Below, in pieces: positions 9,556 through 18,211 of a stretch of 64,000 nt of DNA; the first letter of the stretch is position 1, and each line of letters begins with the position of its first letter. The stretch is from CAVQCJ01 sp963711005 (GTDB lineage Bacteria; Actinomycetota; Actinomycetes; Prado026). The notes under the pieces are model-generated. The model was not told the origin of the DNA. It ran no database searches and worked only from the letters and a program-made list of their open reading frames with translations. Location of the stretch: NCBI GenBank assembly GCA_963711005.1, contig CAVQCJ010000004.1, forward strand, positions 62,001 to 126,000. Direction: 5' to 3'. The translations under genes and the position numbers were made by a program.

Positions 9556-10500
9556 CTAGCTCTGGCTGACGACGCCGGCGATGGCGCGGATGTGCCGAGC
9601 GCCGGTCCCGCAGCACCCGCCGAAGACGGCGGCGGCCGGGAGAAGCTCGCGGAGGCGGGCGTAGCCGGCCGCCAGCTCGTCCGGGTCTCCCGAGTCGAGC
9701 TCGTCGGACTCGTTGAGCTCTGCATGGCTCTGGCGGGACGCGTTGGCACGGATGGCGCCGACCCGACGGGTCCAGTCGCCGGGCTCCGCGAACGCGTGCA
9801 CGATGTGATCGGGATGTGCGCAGTTGATGCCGTAGTAGGCGACGGAGCCGCCCGTCTCGTCGTCGATCGACGTGATCGTGTCGCGCAGACTCGACCCGTC
9901 GGGAAGTCGACCGTCGGTCTCGAGCGTGAAGTAGAGCATCACGGGAACCTGGTGACCGCGGGCGGCGACCGCGATGCCGAGCCCCTCGGCTGCGTAGTTG
10001 AGCGTGCAGGCGGAGACCAGGTCGCACCCGGCGTCGGCGAACACCTCGATCTGGTGCCCGTGATAGCCCTGCGCTTCGTCCGCGGTCATCACGTCATTCA
10101 CCTGGTACCCGTCGCCGCGTGGGCCGAGCATCCCGCTCAGCGGCATGGGCCCGGTGACTCCCACGCTCGAGTCGCGGATCTCGGCCAGGAACTCGACGCC
10201 CTGACGGTCAAGCTCGTCGAGAGCATCCTGGCTGTATCCCAGCGAAGTGCCCCAGTCCGGATTGCTCCGGTAGGTAGGAGTCTCGAGGACGTACCCCAGG
10301 CCGTGCTCGGCGGCCACGGCCAAGTGCTCGCGGTAGTAGCGATCCAGGATCGCGCGCCCGTCGTCCTCGGCGAGGAGCGGGAAGAGGGCGAAGCTCGGAA
10401 GGTCGCGGCCGACCTTGAAGATGATCTCGGTCTCGATCCCTGAGTCTGTGAGCATCGCGACGCCCTGCGTCTGAGGGAGAACGTCACGGTAGGTGGACAT
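9556..10500 (-). CDS. Homocysteine S-methyltransferase family protein
   Basis: Start at the ATG at 10500, preceded by a clear GAGGAGG ribosome binding site. The 314-residue protein has the single-domain homocysteine methyltransferase shape, with the zinc-ligand cysteines in YYGINCAHPDH and in the C-terminal VFGGCCGTGARHI. Family members transfer a methyl group from S-methylmethionine, SAM or betaine to homocysteine to make methionine. The methyl donor cannot be told from sequence; there is no cobalamin-binding domain. Neighbours do not suggest a pathway. The small membrane gene upstream reads in the same direction about 120 bases away. Confidence 0.85.
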   Translation of the reverse strand: MSTYRDVLPQTQGVAMLTDSGIETEIIFKVGRDLPSFALFPLLAEDDGRAILDRYYREHLAVAAEHGLGYVLETPTYRSNPDWGTSLGYSQDALDELDRQGVEFLAEIRDSSVGVTGPMPLSGMLGPRGDGYQVNDVMTADEAQGYHGHQIEVFADAGCDLVSACTLNYAAEGLGIAVAARGHQVPVMLYFTLETDGRLPDGSSLRDTITSIDDETGGSVAYYGINCAHPDHIVHAFAEPGDWTRRVGAIRANASRQSHAELNESDELDSGDPDELAAGYARLRELLPAAAVFGGCCGTGARHIRAIAGVVSQS

Positions 10501-10621
10501 GCGGCCTCCTCGTGCGACGTGGTCCGGGCGGTGCCGGCAGGCTCGGTGCCGGGAGGGTAGTGCTCGCAACCGCGATTGATCCAGCCCAGGTGCCGAGCTG
10601 AGCCTGGGAGCACAACGGAGC

Positions 10622-10792
10622 TCAGTGGCGGAGCGCGACCCCCGCGACCAGGACGACGGCCAGGACTGCCAGTGCTGCTGCTCCCACGACGATGACGCGC
10701 CGCTGCCACCGACCCCGACGGGCGTGGCTCCGGAGACCGCGGATCATCGCGGCTTCGGCCTGCATCGGATCATGCTCGGAGAACTGGCTCAC
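10622..10792 (-). CDS. 56-residue single-pass membrane protein, unrecognised
   Basis: Chosen start is the GTG at 10792, preceded by GAGGATGG. The product begins MSQFSEHDPMQAEAAMIRGL, continues with an Arg/His-rich amphipathic stretch (RSHARRGRWQRR) and ends in one hydrophobic segment of about 20 residues followed by RH. This is the layout of a small inner-membrane protein with a basic cytoplasmic N-terminal part. It is divergent from the FkbM-type gene. Function unknown; a longer frame upstream of the GTG looks non-coding. Confidence 0.5.
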   Translation of the reverse strand: MSQFSEHDPMQAEAAMIRGLRSHARRGRWQRRVIVVGAAALAVLAVVLVAGVALRH

Positions 10793-10856
10793 GCGACCAT
10801 CCTCGCAGCGGTCGACACCTGGTGCACGGAGGCTGGGGACCGTAGGTTCACTGGCT

Positions 10857-11645
10857 GTGGGACTGGGGATGGACCGCGACGACCAGGCAGCAGCCATGAC
10901 GCCGCCGGTGCAGGTTCGGCACAACGGCAGGCTGGCCTTGTTCGACCCGTCGACGGTGAGCGGACCGTCGATCGGTGCCTGCTTGCGTCGGGGCGAGTTC
11001 TACGAGGCCGGGATGCTCGAGTACATCCGGACGCTGCACATCACAGGCAACTACGTCGACGCGGGCGCGGCGATCGGGACGCACACAGTCTTCTTCGCGT
11101 TGATCTGCGACGCGGACCACGTCGACTCCTTCGAGCCGCGCGACTGGGTGTTCGGGCTGCTCATCAAGAACATCGCGATCAATGACCTGCGCGACAAGGT
11201 GACCGCCCACATGGTCGGACTGGCCTCGGCAGAGGACGAGGTCACCGTCTCGCTCGACGGCAGACCCTGCACCTTCCGGACGCGACGTCTCGACGACGTC
11301 GTCACCGCCAAGGTCGCGCTGCTCAAGATCGACGTAGAGGACATGGAGGTCGAGGTCATCCGGGGCGCCCGCCGCATCCTGACCGATGACAGGCCTCGGG
11401 TCTTCGCCGAGGCCCGCACCCCGGAGCTGTACGAAGCGATGGTGTCGTGCCTCGCGGACCTGGGTTACTGGGCCACCGGTCGCGTGTTCAACTCCACTCC
11501 GACGCACGAGTTCGTCCCCAAGCCGTCCTGGCCGGTCCGGCTCGAAGGCAGGGCACGGACATCGGCGCACAGGTTGGCCGCGCGTTCACCGGTGGCCATG
11601 CGAACGATCGACCGACTGCGCCACGCCGGTCGCCGCAGTACCTGA
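10857..11645 (+). CDS. FkbM-family SAM-dependent methyltransferase
   Basis: The protein has a Rossmann-type SAM-binding start in NYVDAGAAIGTHTVFF, an acidic loop FEPRDWVFGLL, and the FkbM hallmark VALLKIDVEDMEVEVIRGA followed by RPRVFAEA. FkbM-type enzymes methylate hydroxyls of sugars or natural products; the acceptor here is unknown. A TAGGTT -10-like sequence ends eight bases before the in-frame GTG at 10857, so a leaderless start there (262 residues) is plausible; the in-frame ATG at 10869 is the alternative. The motif GAAIGTH replaces the more usual GANIGxx. No sugar or polyketide genes lie nearby. Confidence 0.75.
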   Translation: MGLGMDRDDQAAAMTPPVQVRHNGRLALFDPSTVSGPSIGACLRRGEFYEAGMLEYIRTLHITGNYVDAGAAIGTHTVFFALICDADHVDSFEPRDWVFGLLIKNIAINDLRDKVTAHMVGLASAEDEVTVSLDGRPCTFRTRRLDDVVTAKVALLKIDVEDMEVEVIRGARRILTDDRPRVFAEARTPELYEAMVSCLADLGYWATGRVFNSTPTHEFVPKPSWPVRLEGRARTSAHRLAARSPVAMRTIDRLRHAGRRST

Positions 11646-11710
11646 TCAGACCATGACCGGGACAGCGCGGCCGCGCTGCAGAATCGCCGGCGCCGAGCCG
11701 ATGGGAGTCT

Positions 11711-12898
11711 GTGCCCTGGTCTGCCGAGTCCGGTTCGTACCTGGTCTCCGTCGCCACTCGGTCGCTGGATGCAGCGTCCGACGTCCAGGCGCTGGGGGAA
11801 TCCCTGCGCGGGCCGGAGGGTGCTGCCCGGCAGGCGCGACCTGGACGGCCAGGTTGGTTCACGGCGCGGTGCTGGTTGGCGAGGGCCGAGTGGGCTCATG
11901 CCGTCTCCCTGTTGTCGGCGTCCGACGCCGACGCCTTGGTGTGCGTCGAGGAACCCGCCGGCCGGCTGACCCTCGGGCTGTTCGCCGCCGACGGGTGGCA
12001 GTGGACGTCGATAACCAGGACGTCGCTGCGCCCGCTCCGAGACGTCGTGACAGGCCGCCCGCTGTTCGGACCCCCGATCGAAGGGGAGCCGTGGCCGCTC
12101 GCGCGGCGCACGATCGAGGCGTGGCTCGCCCGGGTCGGGCTGCCGCAGCGCGGGAGCCGCCGACGCGTCATGGACAGGTTGGACCGGTTCGCCGACCGGA
12201 CCGAGAGCGGGCTGTCCGAGACGCTCATGCAGATCCTTGGGGTGGTCTCCGCCGACGACGCCGACGGGCTCAGGCCGTGGCAAGGAGCCGTTGGGTACTG
12301 GCTGTACCCGTCTGCGCGCATGGTCGGACGACGACGGCTGGAGATGGGCTTCCAGGACTGGTTCGCGGGCCAGACGGCCCAAGGGTTGGCGCTGTGGTCG
12401 AGAGAACACGGTCGCGAACCGGCAGAGACCGCGCCGGCGGACGCCGAGTCGACGGCACGGTTCGGACGAGTGGTGCAGGAGCGGGTCATCACCCCTGAGC
12501 TTGACGCCACGACGTTCGACGGGCACCGCTACTGGACCACCCACCAGCCGCCGGCGTCCCCGTGCGCCGTCCCTGGTGATCCGGTTCGCCTGGTGGCTCA
12601 CATCTCCCCGCATCGTGCGCTTGCCGTCTTCGTCGCGCTCCCCGAGGTGGTGACCACAAGGATCTTCGCTCCGGGCCAGCCGCTGCTAGTCGACCGGCTG
12701 TGGCCCTCCGGACCGCAGGACGGGGGAGCAACGCGACATCAGCTTGCCCTGGACCTGCTGCCAGGAGACGACGACACCGAGCTGTTGCGCGTGGCCGGCC
12801 TGACTCTCCGGAGCGGGCGTACCGACGAATGGCAGGCTGTTCCCGTCGCTGTCGCACCCACCCTGCCGGCGACCTGCGACTTCGCCCGAAACGCCTGA
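11711..12898 (+). CDS. Unrecognised 395-residue protein
   Basis: GTG start preceded by GGGAG. No family is recognised and there is no signal peptide or membrane segment. The sequence is acidic-hydrophobic, Trp-rich and globular-looking, with stretches such as LTLGLFAADGWQWTSITR and VGYWLYPSARMVGRRRLEM and a C-terminal beta-rich part (LALDLLPGDDDTELLRVAGL). A long frame on the opposite strand (11465-12613) covers the same DNA but reads as Arg/Gly/Pro-rich nonsense, so the plus strand is preferred. The gene stands alone between the methyltransferase and a leaderless 99-residue gene. Confidence 0.65.
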   Translation: MPWSAESGSYLVSVATRSLDAASDVQALGESLRGPEGAARQARPGRPGWFTARCWLARAEWAHAVSLLSASDADALVCVEEPAGRLTLGLFAADGWQWTSITRTSLRPLRDVVTGRPLFGPPIEGEPWPLARRTIEAWLARVGLPQRGSRRRVMDRLDRFADRTESGLSETLMQILGVVSADDADGLRPWQGAVGYWLYPSARMVGRRRLEMGFQDWFAGQTAQGLALWSREHGREPAETAPADAESTARFGRVVQERVITPELDATTFDGHRYWTTHQPPASPCAVPGDPVRLVAHISPHRALAVFVALPEVVTTRIFAPGQPLLVDRLWPSGPQDGGATRHQLALDLLPGDDDTELLRVAGLTLRSGRTDEWQAVPVAVAPTLPATCDFARNA

Positions 12899-12924
12899 CG
12901 CCGTCACGGAGCCGGTCGACGTCC

Positions 12925-12930
12925 TAGCCT
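12925..12930 (+). promoter_or_regulatory. Leaderless -10 element (TAGCCT) for the 99-residue gene
   Basis: TAGCCT matches TANNNT and ends six bases before the ATG at 12937, the spacing expected for a leaderless transcript. Confidence 0.4.
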
Positions 12931-12936
12931 GGGGCC

Positions 12937-13236
12937 ATGGCCAAGCTGGCTCGTCCGAAGTCGTCCGGCCGCGCGTGGACGTCGTTCGTCGCGGATCCAC
13001 CGGCCCCGGGGAAGCCGGACCGACCGGTCCGCGGTCTGCACGAGCAGGGCAACCCCCGGCACCGCCTGCGAGTGGAGCACGATGCCAGCACGCTCCTCGT
13101 CCACCTTGCGGACGAGGACGGCTCCGGCTGGACCACCATCGCCATCGACCGTGCGACGCGGCAGGTCTCACCGGGCCGTGGCGTCCGCCAGATCGACTCC
13201 ACCCGCCAGGCCTACGACGACCTGTACCGAGGGTGA
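12937..13236 (+). CDS. Unrecognised 99-residue protein
   Basis: Small soluble protein starting MAKLARPKSSGRAWTSFVAD, basic at the N-terminus and predicted beta-rich after about residue 40 (RLRVEHDASTLLVHLADEDG, then TTIAIDRATRQV). No family recognised. It has its own probable leaderless promoter, so it is likely expressed independently. The downstream NTF2-like gene converges on it, with a 52-base gap that shows no strong hairpin. Confidence 0.55.
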   Translation: MAKLARPKSSGRAWTSFVADPPAPGKPDRPVRGLHEQGNPRHRLRVEHDASTLLVHLADEDGSGWTTIAIDRATRQVSPGRGVRQIDSTRQAYDDLYRG

Positions 13237-13288
13237 GCCGAGGCTCACGCGCGCGTCGTGCCGTGCGCGCGAACCTCGACCGGAGTCG

Positions 13289-13726
13289 TCAGGCGGTCTC
13301 GGGAGTGCGAGCCTGCGGGACTCGTACGCGTACCTCGCGACCGGGCGCGATAGCCAGCGACTCCGTCACCGGCCGGTACCCGGCGCACATGATGCGCAGC
13401 CATCCGATGCGGCCCTCGCGCGGCGAGAGGTAGACCTGCTGCTCGACCAGGTGCAGCCCGTCGTCGTTGCGCACCCGCAGCCGGTAGCCGACGCGCTCGC
13501 GGTCCGCGAAGGAGTCCGTCTCGATCGACTCGATGCCCTCGACCACGTCGCGGTCGTCGAACCATGTCCCGATCGCGACGAGTACGTCGTCCGGTCCGTC
13601 CGCCTCCCAGACCCGACCCGGGGTCATCCCCCGGAAGTCGATCTGCGGGTGCAGGAGCGCACGGACCTGGTTCAGGTCCTTCGCCGCGACTGCCCGGGCG
13701 AAGGTGGTGGCCAGAGGTTCCGTCAT
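13289..13726 (-). CDS. NTF2/SnoaL-like fold protein
   Basis: The 145-residue product, from the ATG at 13726, begins MTEPLATTFARAVAAKDLNQ, followed by LLHPQIDFRGMTPGRVWEA. This is the helix-strand arrangement of the SnoaL/NTF2-like fold with the conserved pattern of a cone-shaped barrel. The C-terminal part (YRLRVRNDDGLHLVEQQVYL, WLRIMCAGYRPV) completes the sheet. Proteins of this fold bind or isomerise small molecules, or act as accessory domains; no catalytic residues can be assigned here. The permease gene upstream on the same strand ends or begins about 65 bases away. Confidence 0.65.
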   Translation of the reverse strand: MTEPLATTFARAVAAKDLNQVRALLHPQIDFRGMTPGRVWEADGPDDVLVAIGTWFDDRDVVEGIESIETDSFADRERVGYRLRVRNDDGLHLVEQQVYLSPREGRIGWLRIMCAGYRPVTESLAIAPGREVRVRVPQARTPETA

Positions 13727-13791
13727 GAACCCGAGTGTGCCACCGACGCCGGCGGCCGGACCAGTACGCCCTGGGAAGGGCCGCGCCGGTG

Positions 13792-15438
13792 TCAGACGTC
13801 CAACGTGACGTAGTCGATCTGCGCGCTGTCCTTGGCGATGGCGGCCTCGACCTTCTCGTGCGACATCGCCAGGTTCAGGGCCCAGTAGTAGATGACCAGG
13901 CTGAACACGATGACGACGAGCAGGTCCCACCACTCGCCCAGGACCTGGTGCGCGCCCTCGCCGTACTGTCCGAGCGCACCGATAATCACCGACCCGAGGA
14001 TCCACGGACCGATCCACGCCGCGCTTCGCAGCATGCCGAGCGCATTGGTCCCGGCGGCCTGCGACCCGATCCCGAACAGGATCAGACCCAGAAGGAGTGC
14101 GCACGCGATCTTCCAGGTGTACTCGAAACCACCCCAGTAGAGGATGAGGTTGGCTGAGACGAACGCGACGGGGAGAAGGAGCTTCGGTACCGGCATGTGG
14201 TAGGGCCGGACCCGATCACGGTCCCGCAGGTGCAACGAGCCGAGCGAGACCGGCGCGAACGCGTACATGATCGCGGTCGCTCCGGTGACGACGCCGACGA
14301 GCCGGTTCCAGCTGGGGAACGGCCCGAACATGATCTCGCCGACTACGGCGGCGACGATGATCGAGACCACCGGCACGCCTCGGCTGTTGGTCGAGGCGAG
14401 CGCGCTGGGCATCTCCCGCTCTTCACCGAGCGCGTACGACAGGCGGGCGGTCGTGCCGACGTACACGATCCCGGTGCCGGCCGGAGAGACGACGGCGTCG
14501 ATGATGAGGACGACGGCCAGCCAGGTGGCTCCGACCGCGAGTGCGAGGGTGTACCAGGCGCCGTAGTCCGACGGGTCGCCGCCCAGCGGCGACAGCCAGT
14601 TCTTGGCCACGTTCTTCGGGTCGACCGCGCCGATGAACGCCGTCTGCAGCAGGATGTACAGCAGCGCGCCGATCGTCATCGCAACGATGATCGCGCGGGA
14701 GATGTCCTTCTTCGGGTTACGCGCCTCGCCGGCCAGCTGCACCGCCTGCTCGAAGCCTTGCAGGGCGAAGACCACGCCGGCGGGGAGTGCAGCGAAGACG
14801 CCGTGCACCCCGAACGGCATGAAGCCGCCCCCGGCCGTGAAGTTGCTCGTGTTGAACGACAGCGAGCTGACGACGACGATGGCCAGCAGCGGGACTGCCG
14901 TCTTCCAGATCACGACGATCGCGTTGCTGTCGGACATGAACTTGGCGCCGGCCAGGTTGATCCCCGTGAACAGGATCATGCCGAGCGTCGCGACGACCAG
15001 ACCGGTCAGGTTGAGCAGACCCTTGTTCGGGCCGTCCGGGTGCAGCATCGGGAAGTGCTGGTTCACCGCGCTGATGCTGTTGACGTAGGTGATGGCGGCG
15101 AGGATCTCGATCGGTGCGATGGCCACTGCCTGCAGCCACGACGCCCAGCCGGCCGTGAAGCCGGCTAGCGGGCCGTGCGAGAAGTACGGGAAGCGGCCCG
15201 TGCCGCCGGCGACGGGATAGGCGGCGCCGAGCTCGGCGTACACCAGGGCCAGCACAGTGAGCATGGCGGCGGCGAGGACCCATGACAGGATCGACGCCGG
15301 ACCAGCCGTCTCCGCGGCGTTCAGCGCGCCGAGCAGCCAGCCCGAGCCGATGATCGAGCCGAGCGAGACGAACATCAGGCCGTAGAACCCGACGGACCGG
15401 CGGAGCTTGCCAGGCTCGTGCGCTGCGATTTCGCTCAC
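13792..15438 (-). CDS. APC-superfamily amino acid or amine permease
   Basis: The 548-residue protein has about 12-13 transmembrane segments and the APC signature at the N-terminus (FVSLGSIIGSGWLLGALNAA) with an ALPAGVVFALQGFEQAVQLAGEARNPKKDI stretch typical of the loop after helix 6 region. The GTG at 15438 is chosen because GAGGAGTCATC precedes it; a longer in-frame ATG at 15504 would add 22 Pro-rich residues without homology-like character. It imports a substrate by cation-coupled transport; the substrate cannot be assigned. The cluster at 40-54 kb for amine catabolism has no transporter of its own, so this is a possible but distant partner. Confidence 0.85.
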   Translation of the reverse strand: MSEIAAHEPGKLRRSVGFYGLMFVSLGSIIGSGWLLGALNAAETAGPASILSWVLAAAMLTVLALVYAELGAAYPVAGGTGRFPYFSHGPLAGFTAGWASWLQAVAIAPIEILAAITYVNSISAVNQHFPMLHPDGPNKGLLNLTGLVVATLGMILFTGINLAGAKFMSDSNAIVVIWKTAVPLLAIVVVSSLSFNTSNFTAGGGFMPFGVHGVFAALPAGVVFALQGFEQAVQLAGEARNPKKDISRAIIVAMTIGALLYILLQTAFIGAVDPKNVAKNWLSPLGGDPSDYGAWYTLALAVGATWLAVVLIIDAVVSPAGTGIVYVGTTARLSYALGEEREMPSALASTNSRGVPVVSIIVAAVVGEIMFGPFPSWNRLVGVVTGATAIMYAFAPVSLGSLHLRDRDRVRPYHMPVPKLLLPVAFVSANLILYWGGFEYTWKIACALLLGLILFGIGSQAAGTNALGMLRSAAWIGPWILGSVIIGALGQYGEGAHQVLGEWWDLLVVIVFSLVIYYWALNLAMSHEKVEAAIAKDSAQIDYVTLDV

Positions 15439-15578
15439 CGATGACTCCTCGGGATGCTTCGAGGGTGGCGGCCCGTCCGCCCCCGGAATGCTGCGGCTAC
15501 GCATGCTCGTCCGGCTGGCAAGGGCCCGTCAATGCCTTGCCGGCCCTCAGATCGATCACGCCGTGGCACGATGCCGGG

Positions 15579-16790
15579 GTGCGCATGCGGACCCGGGCAG
15601 GCCTCGCCGCGTGCACGATGGCGACCGTCGCGGTGACAGGCTGCAGCGGCCCGCAGGCAGGGTCGGTGCCGTCGTCGACGGCGCCCGGCTCGAGCGTCTC
15701 CCGCACGACCACGGCGTCGTCCGCGCCGACGGGCGCCGACGCCTCGGCCACTTGCGCGCGTGCGCTGCTCGACGGCATGGGACCCGCCGCGCGAGCGGGC
15801 CAGCTGCTGATGGTCGGCGTCCCGGCGGCGAGCGCATACTCCGGCACGGGTCCGGTGGCCCGCCTGCGACTCGGTGGGGTGTTCCTTGCCGGCCGCAGCT
15901 CGGCGGGTGTGACCCGAACCCGAGCCGCGGTCGACGCGCTCCAGAGGACGGCGCTCAGCACCACCGGTGTCCGGTTACTGGTGGGTACGGACCAGGAGGG
16001 CGGCCTGGTGCAGACGTTGTCCGGGCCGGGCTTCAGCGACATCCCGTCCGCGCTGGAACAGGGCACGTGGTCGGCAGCGCGGCTGCGTCAGCGCACGGAG
16101 GGCTGGGCCGCACAGCTGACTGCGGCCGGCATCACGCTCGACCTCGCTCCGGTGGCCGACACGGTCGCCGTCGAGGACCGTGACGACAACCCGCCCATCG
16201 GCCGGTACCAGCGCGAGTACGGCTCCGACCCGGCCGTGGTCGCGCGACAGATCGCGGTGGTGGTCTCGGCGATGCACGCCGCCGGCCTGGGGTCCACGGT
16301 CAAGCACTTCCCCGGACTCGGCCGCGTGCACGCCAACACCGACACGTCGACGGCCGCGGTCGACCCGGTGGCTGGCCCGGACGACCCGAACCTGCAGCCG
16401 TTCGCCGCCGGGATCGCGGCCGGTGCGACCGCGGTGATGGTCTCCAGCGCCCGCTACCCGAAGCTCGACCCGGCGCACGTGGCGATGTTCTCCCCGGCGA
16501 TCGTCACCGGCTTGCTGCGCCAGCAGATGGCGTACACGGGTCTGGTGGTCTCCGACGACGTGGGCCGCGCGGTCGCGGTTCGGGCGCTCACCCCGCAGCA
16601 GCGGGCGGTGTCCTTCGTCGGCGCCGGCGGGGACATGGTGCTGACCGTGGTGCCCGCCGACGCCGCCCCGATGGTCGCGGCGCTCACGGCGCGGGCGACC
16701 CACGACCCCACGTTCGCCGCGCTGCTGGAAGCGTCGGCCTACCGCGTCCTGCTGACGAAGGTGCACGCAGGGCTGGCGCACTGCCCGTGA
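15579..16790 (+). CDS. GH3 (NagZ/LpqI-like) lipoprotein
   Basis: Starts at the GTG at 15579 (an in-frame ATG follows at 15585). The 403-residue product has a lipoprotein signal with lipobox VAVTGC and a Ser/Thr-rich linker, then a glycoside hydrolase family 3 domain: VGTDQEGGLVQTLSG, DLAPVAD, KHFPGLG (K242-H243) and the nucleophile region LVVSDDVG (D326). NagZ-type enzymes remove GlcNAc from muropeptides during wall recycling. The usual Asp-His catalytic dyad that follows KHFPG (DSH) is not visible: here the segment reads RVHANTDTSTAAVD. Activity is therefore uncertain. Confidence 0.8.
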   Translation: MRMRTRAGLAACTMATVAVTGCSGPQAGSVPSSTAPGSSVSRTTTASSAPTGADASATCARALLDGMGPAARAGQLLMVGVPAASAYSGTGPVARLRLGGVFLAGRSSAGVTRTRAAVDALQRTALSTTGVRLLVGTDQEGGLVQTLSGPGFSDIPSALEQGTWSAARLRQRTEGWAAQLTAAGITLDLAPVADTVAVEDRDDNPPIGRYQREYGSDPAVVARQIAVVVSAMHAAGLGSTVKHFPGLGRVHANTDTSTAAVDPVAGPDDPNLQPFAAGIAAGATAVMVSSARYPKLDPAHVAMFSPAIVTGLLRQQMAYTGLVVSDDVGRAVAVRALTPQQRAVSFVGAGGDMVLTVVPADAAPMVAALTARATHDPTFAALLEASAYRVLLTKVHAGLAHCP

Positions 16791-16822
16791 GCGACCGACC
16801 GCGCGTGAGCGACCGACGGAGA

Positions 16823-16919
16823 GTCAGGATGGACGGGCGCAGCTTCCCGGCGGGTCGGGGGACCAGATGCCTCGAAAGCTCCGCGAGGGGAGTGGAAGCG
16901 TGCCCCCGTCCACCCTGAC
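16823..16919. other. Long structured intergenic element (25-bp imperfect stem with inner hairpin)
   Basis: The arms 16823-16847 and 16894-16919 are complementary over about 24 of 26 positions, with two mismatches and one bulge. The 46-base region between them contains a second short hairpin (CCTCG at 16870-16874 with CGAGG at 16884-16888). The element lies 33 bases after the GH3 stop codon in a 282-base gap and contains no convincing open frame. It may be a terminator, a structured 3' end or a small RNA; no poly-T tract follows. Confidence 0.45.
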
Positions 16920-16933
16920 GCCCTAGTCATCGA

Positions 16934-16951
16934 CACCGGCGCAAGCCGGTG
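16934..16951. other. Short GNRA-type hairpin
   Basis: CACCGGC-GCAA-GCCGGTG is a perfect 7-bp stem closed by a GCAA tetraloop, 14 bases after the larger structured element. It could be part of the same RNA or a factor-independent terminator without a T-run. Confidence 0.4.
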
Positions 16952-17059
16952 CGCTAGACCGTTCGAGTGAAGGGGACGACGGATTCCGTCGCCCGGGCTG
17001 CTCCGGCCCGTCGGCACGGCACCACCGCGTGTTGCGGCCGGGAGCCCGCCGGCGGGTCC

Positions 17060-17065
17060 TACCCT
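17060..17065 (+). promoter_or_regulatory. Leaderless -10 element (TACCCT) for the MEDS gene
   Basis: TACCCT ends seven bases before the ATG at 17073 and there is no Shine-Dalgarno sequence there, as expected for a leaderless gene. Confidence 0.45.
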
Positions 17066-17072
17066 GCTGGCT

Positions 17073-18101
17073 ATGCGTGCGCGCCCCAACGCGCCGGGGG
17101 CCCGTGGCTTCCGTCACGAGGCCTTCTTCTACTCCGGCGACGCGGGTTACGCCGAGCCGCTGGCCGACTTCCTGCGCGCGGGTCTGGCCGCATCCGAACC
17201 GGTCATGGCGGTCGTCCCGACGCCGCGGCTCGCGGACCTGCGCGACGCGCTCGGCAGCGACGCGGACGAGGTGCTGCTCGCGGACATGGCCGAGGTCGGC
17301 CGCAACCCGGCCCGGATCATCCCGGAGTGGCGGCGGTTCGTGGACGCCTCCGCCGGCCGTCCGATGCGCGGCGTCGGCGAGCCGCTGTGGGCCGGCCGCG
17401 GGCGGCAGGAGGCGATCGAGTGCCACCGGCACGAGTGGCTGCTGTCCCGGGCCTTCGCCGAGGACCCGTCGCTGTGGCTGGTGTGCCCGTACGACACCTC
17501 GGGCCTGGACGCCGTCGACCTCGACCTGGCCCGGCGCCTGCACCCAGGGGTGTTCGACCCGTCCGACCTGGTCCGGCCGTCGGTCGTGCCCGGCCCGGCC
17601 GCCCAGCACGACCGGGTGGGGGGGTCGGAGCAGCCGGTGGTGCCGCTGCTGCCCGAGCCCTTCCCGGCTGACGACCAGCTGCCGGAGGCGCCCTGCCATC
17701 CGGAGGTCGACCTGTGGTTCGGCAACGGCGACCTCGCCGAGGTGCGCGAGCAGGTCGCCGCTGCCGCGGTCGCCGCCGGCCTGGAGGCGTACCGGGCCAA
17801 GGAGCTGACCCTGGCCGTCCACGAGATCGCGTCCAACGTGGTCCGGCACACCGGTGGTACCGGCCGGCTTCGGGTCTGGACCTCGGCCCCTGGGATCGAC
17901 GGCCCGACCGCGGTCGTGTGCGAGGTGGCGGACGGCGGTCAGGGAGCCGGCCCGATCGCGGACCCCATGGTGGGAAGGGAGCGGCCGGCCACCGGCCTGG
18001 ACAGCGGCCGCGGGCTGTGGCTGGCCAACCAGCTCTGCGACCTGGTCCAGCTGCGGACCGCCGGCGCCGGCACCGTCGTGCGCATGCACGCCCTGCTCTG
18101 A
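17073..18101 (+). CDS. MEDS-domain / HATPase anti-sigma-type regulator
   Basis: The 342-residue protein has two parts. Residues about 14-175 match the MEDS (DcmR-type sensory) domain: HEAFFYSGDAGYAEPLADFL, MAVVPTPRL, ECHRHEWLL and LWLVCPYDTSGL. Residues about 205-342 form an HATPase_c domain of the RsbW type, with N-box AVHEIASNVVRHTGG and the G-boxes EVADGGQG and DSGRGLWLANQL. Such proteins sense a small molecule or redox cue through MEDS and phosphorylate or bind partners in sigma-factor switching. A second HATPase gene follows about 110 bases downstream. Partner anti-sigma-antagonist genes are not in this window. Confidence 0.85.
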   Translation: MRARPNAPGARGFRHEAFFYSGDAGYAEPLADFLRAGLAASEPVMAVVPTPRLADLRDALGSDADEVLLADMAEVGRNPARIIPEWRRFVDASAGRPMRGVGEPLWAGRGRQEAIECHRHEWLLSRAFAEDPSLWLVCPYDTSGLDAVDLDLARRLHPGVFDPSDLVRPSVVPGPAAQHDRVGGSEQPVVPLLPEPFPADDQLPEAPCHPEVDLWFGNGDLAEVREQVAAAAVAAGLEAYRAKELTLAVHEIASNVVRHTGGTGRLRVWTSAPGIDGPTAVVCEVADGGQGAGPIADPMVGRERPATGLDSGRGLWLANQLCDLVQLRTAGAGTVVRMHALL

Positions 18102-18211
18102 CCCGGTCGGGCCTCGATGCCCGGGGGTTAGGTGCGGCCTCCACGGGGAATAGCGCCACCGGGGGACACGGGGCTGGGACGGGGGCCCGGTGGTGGGGTG
18201 GGACAGAGTCT

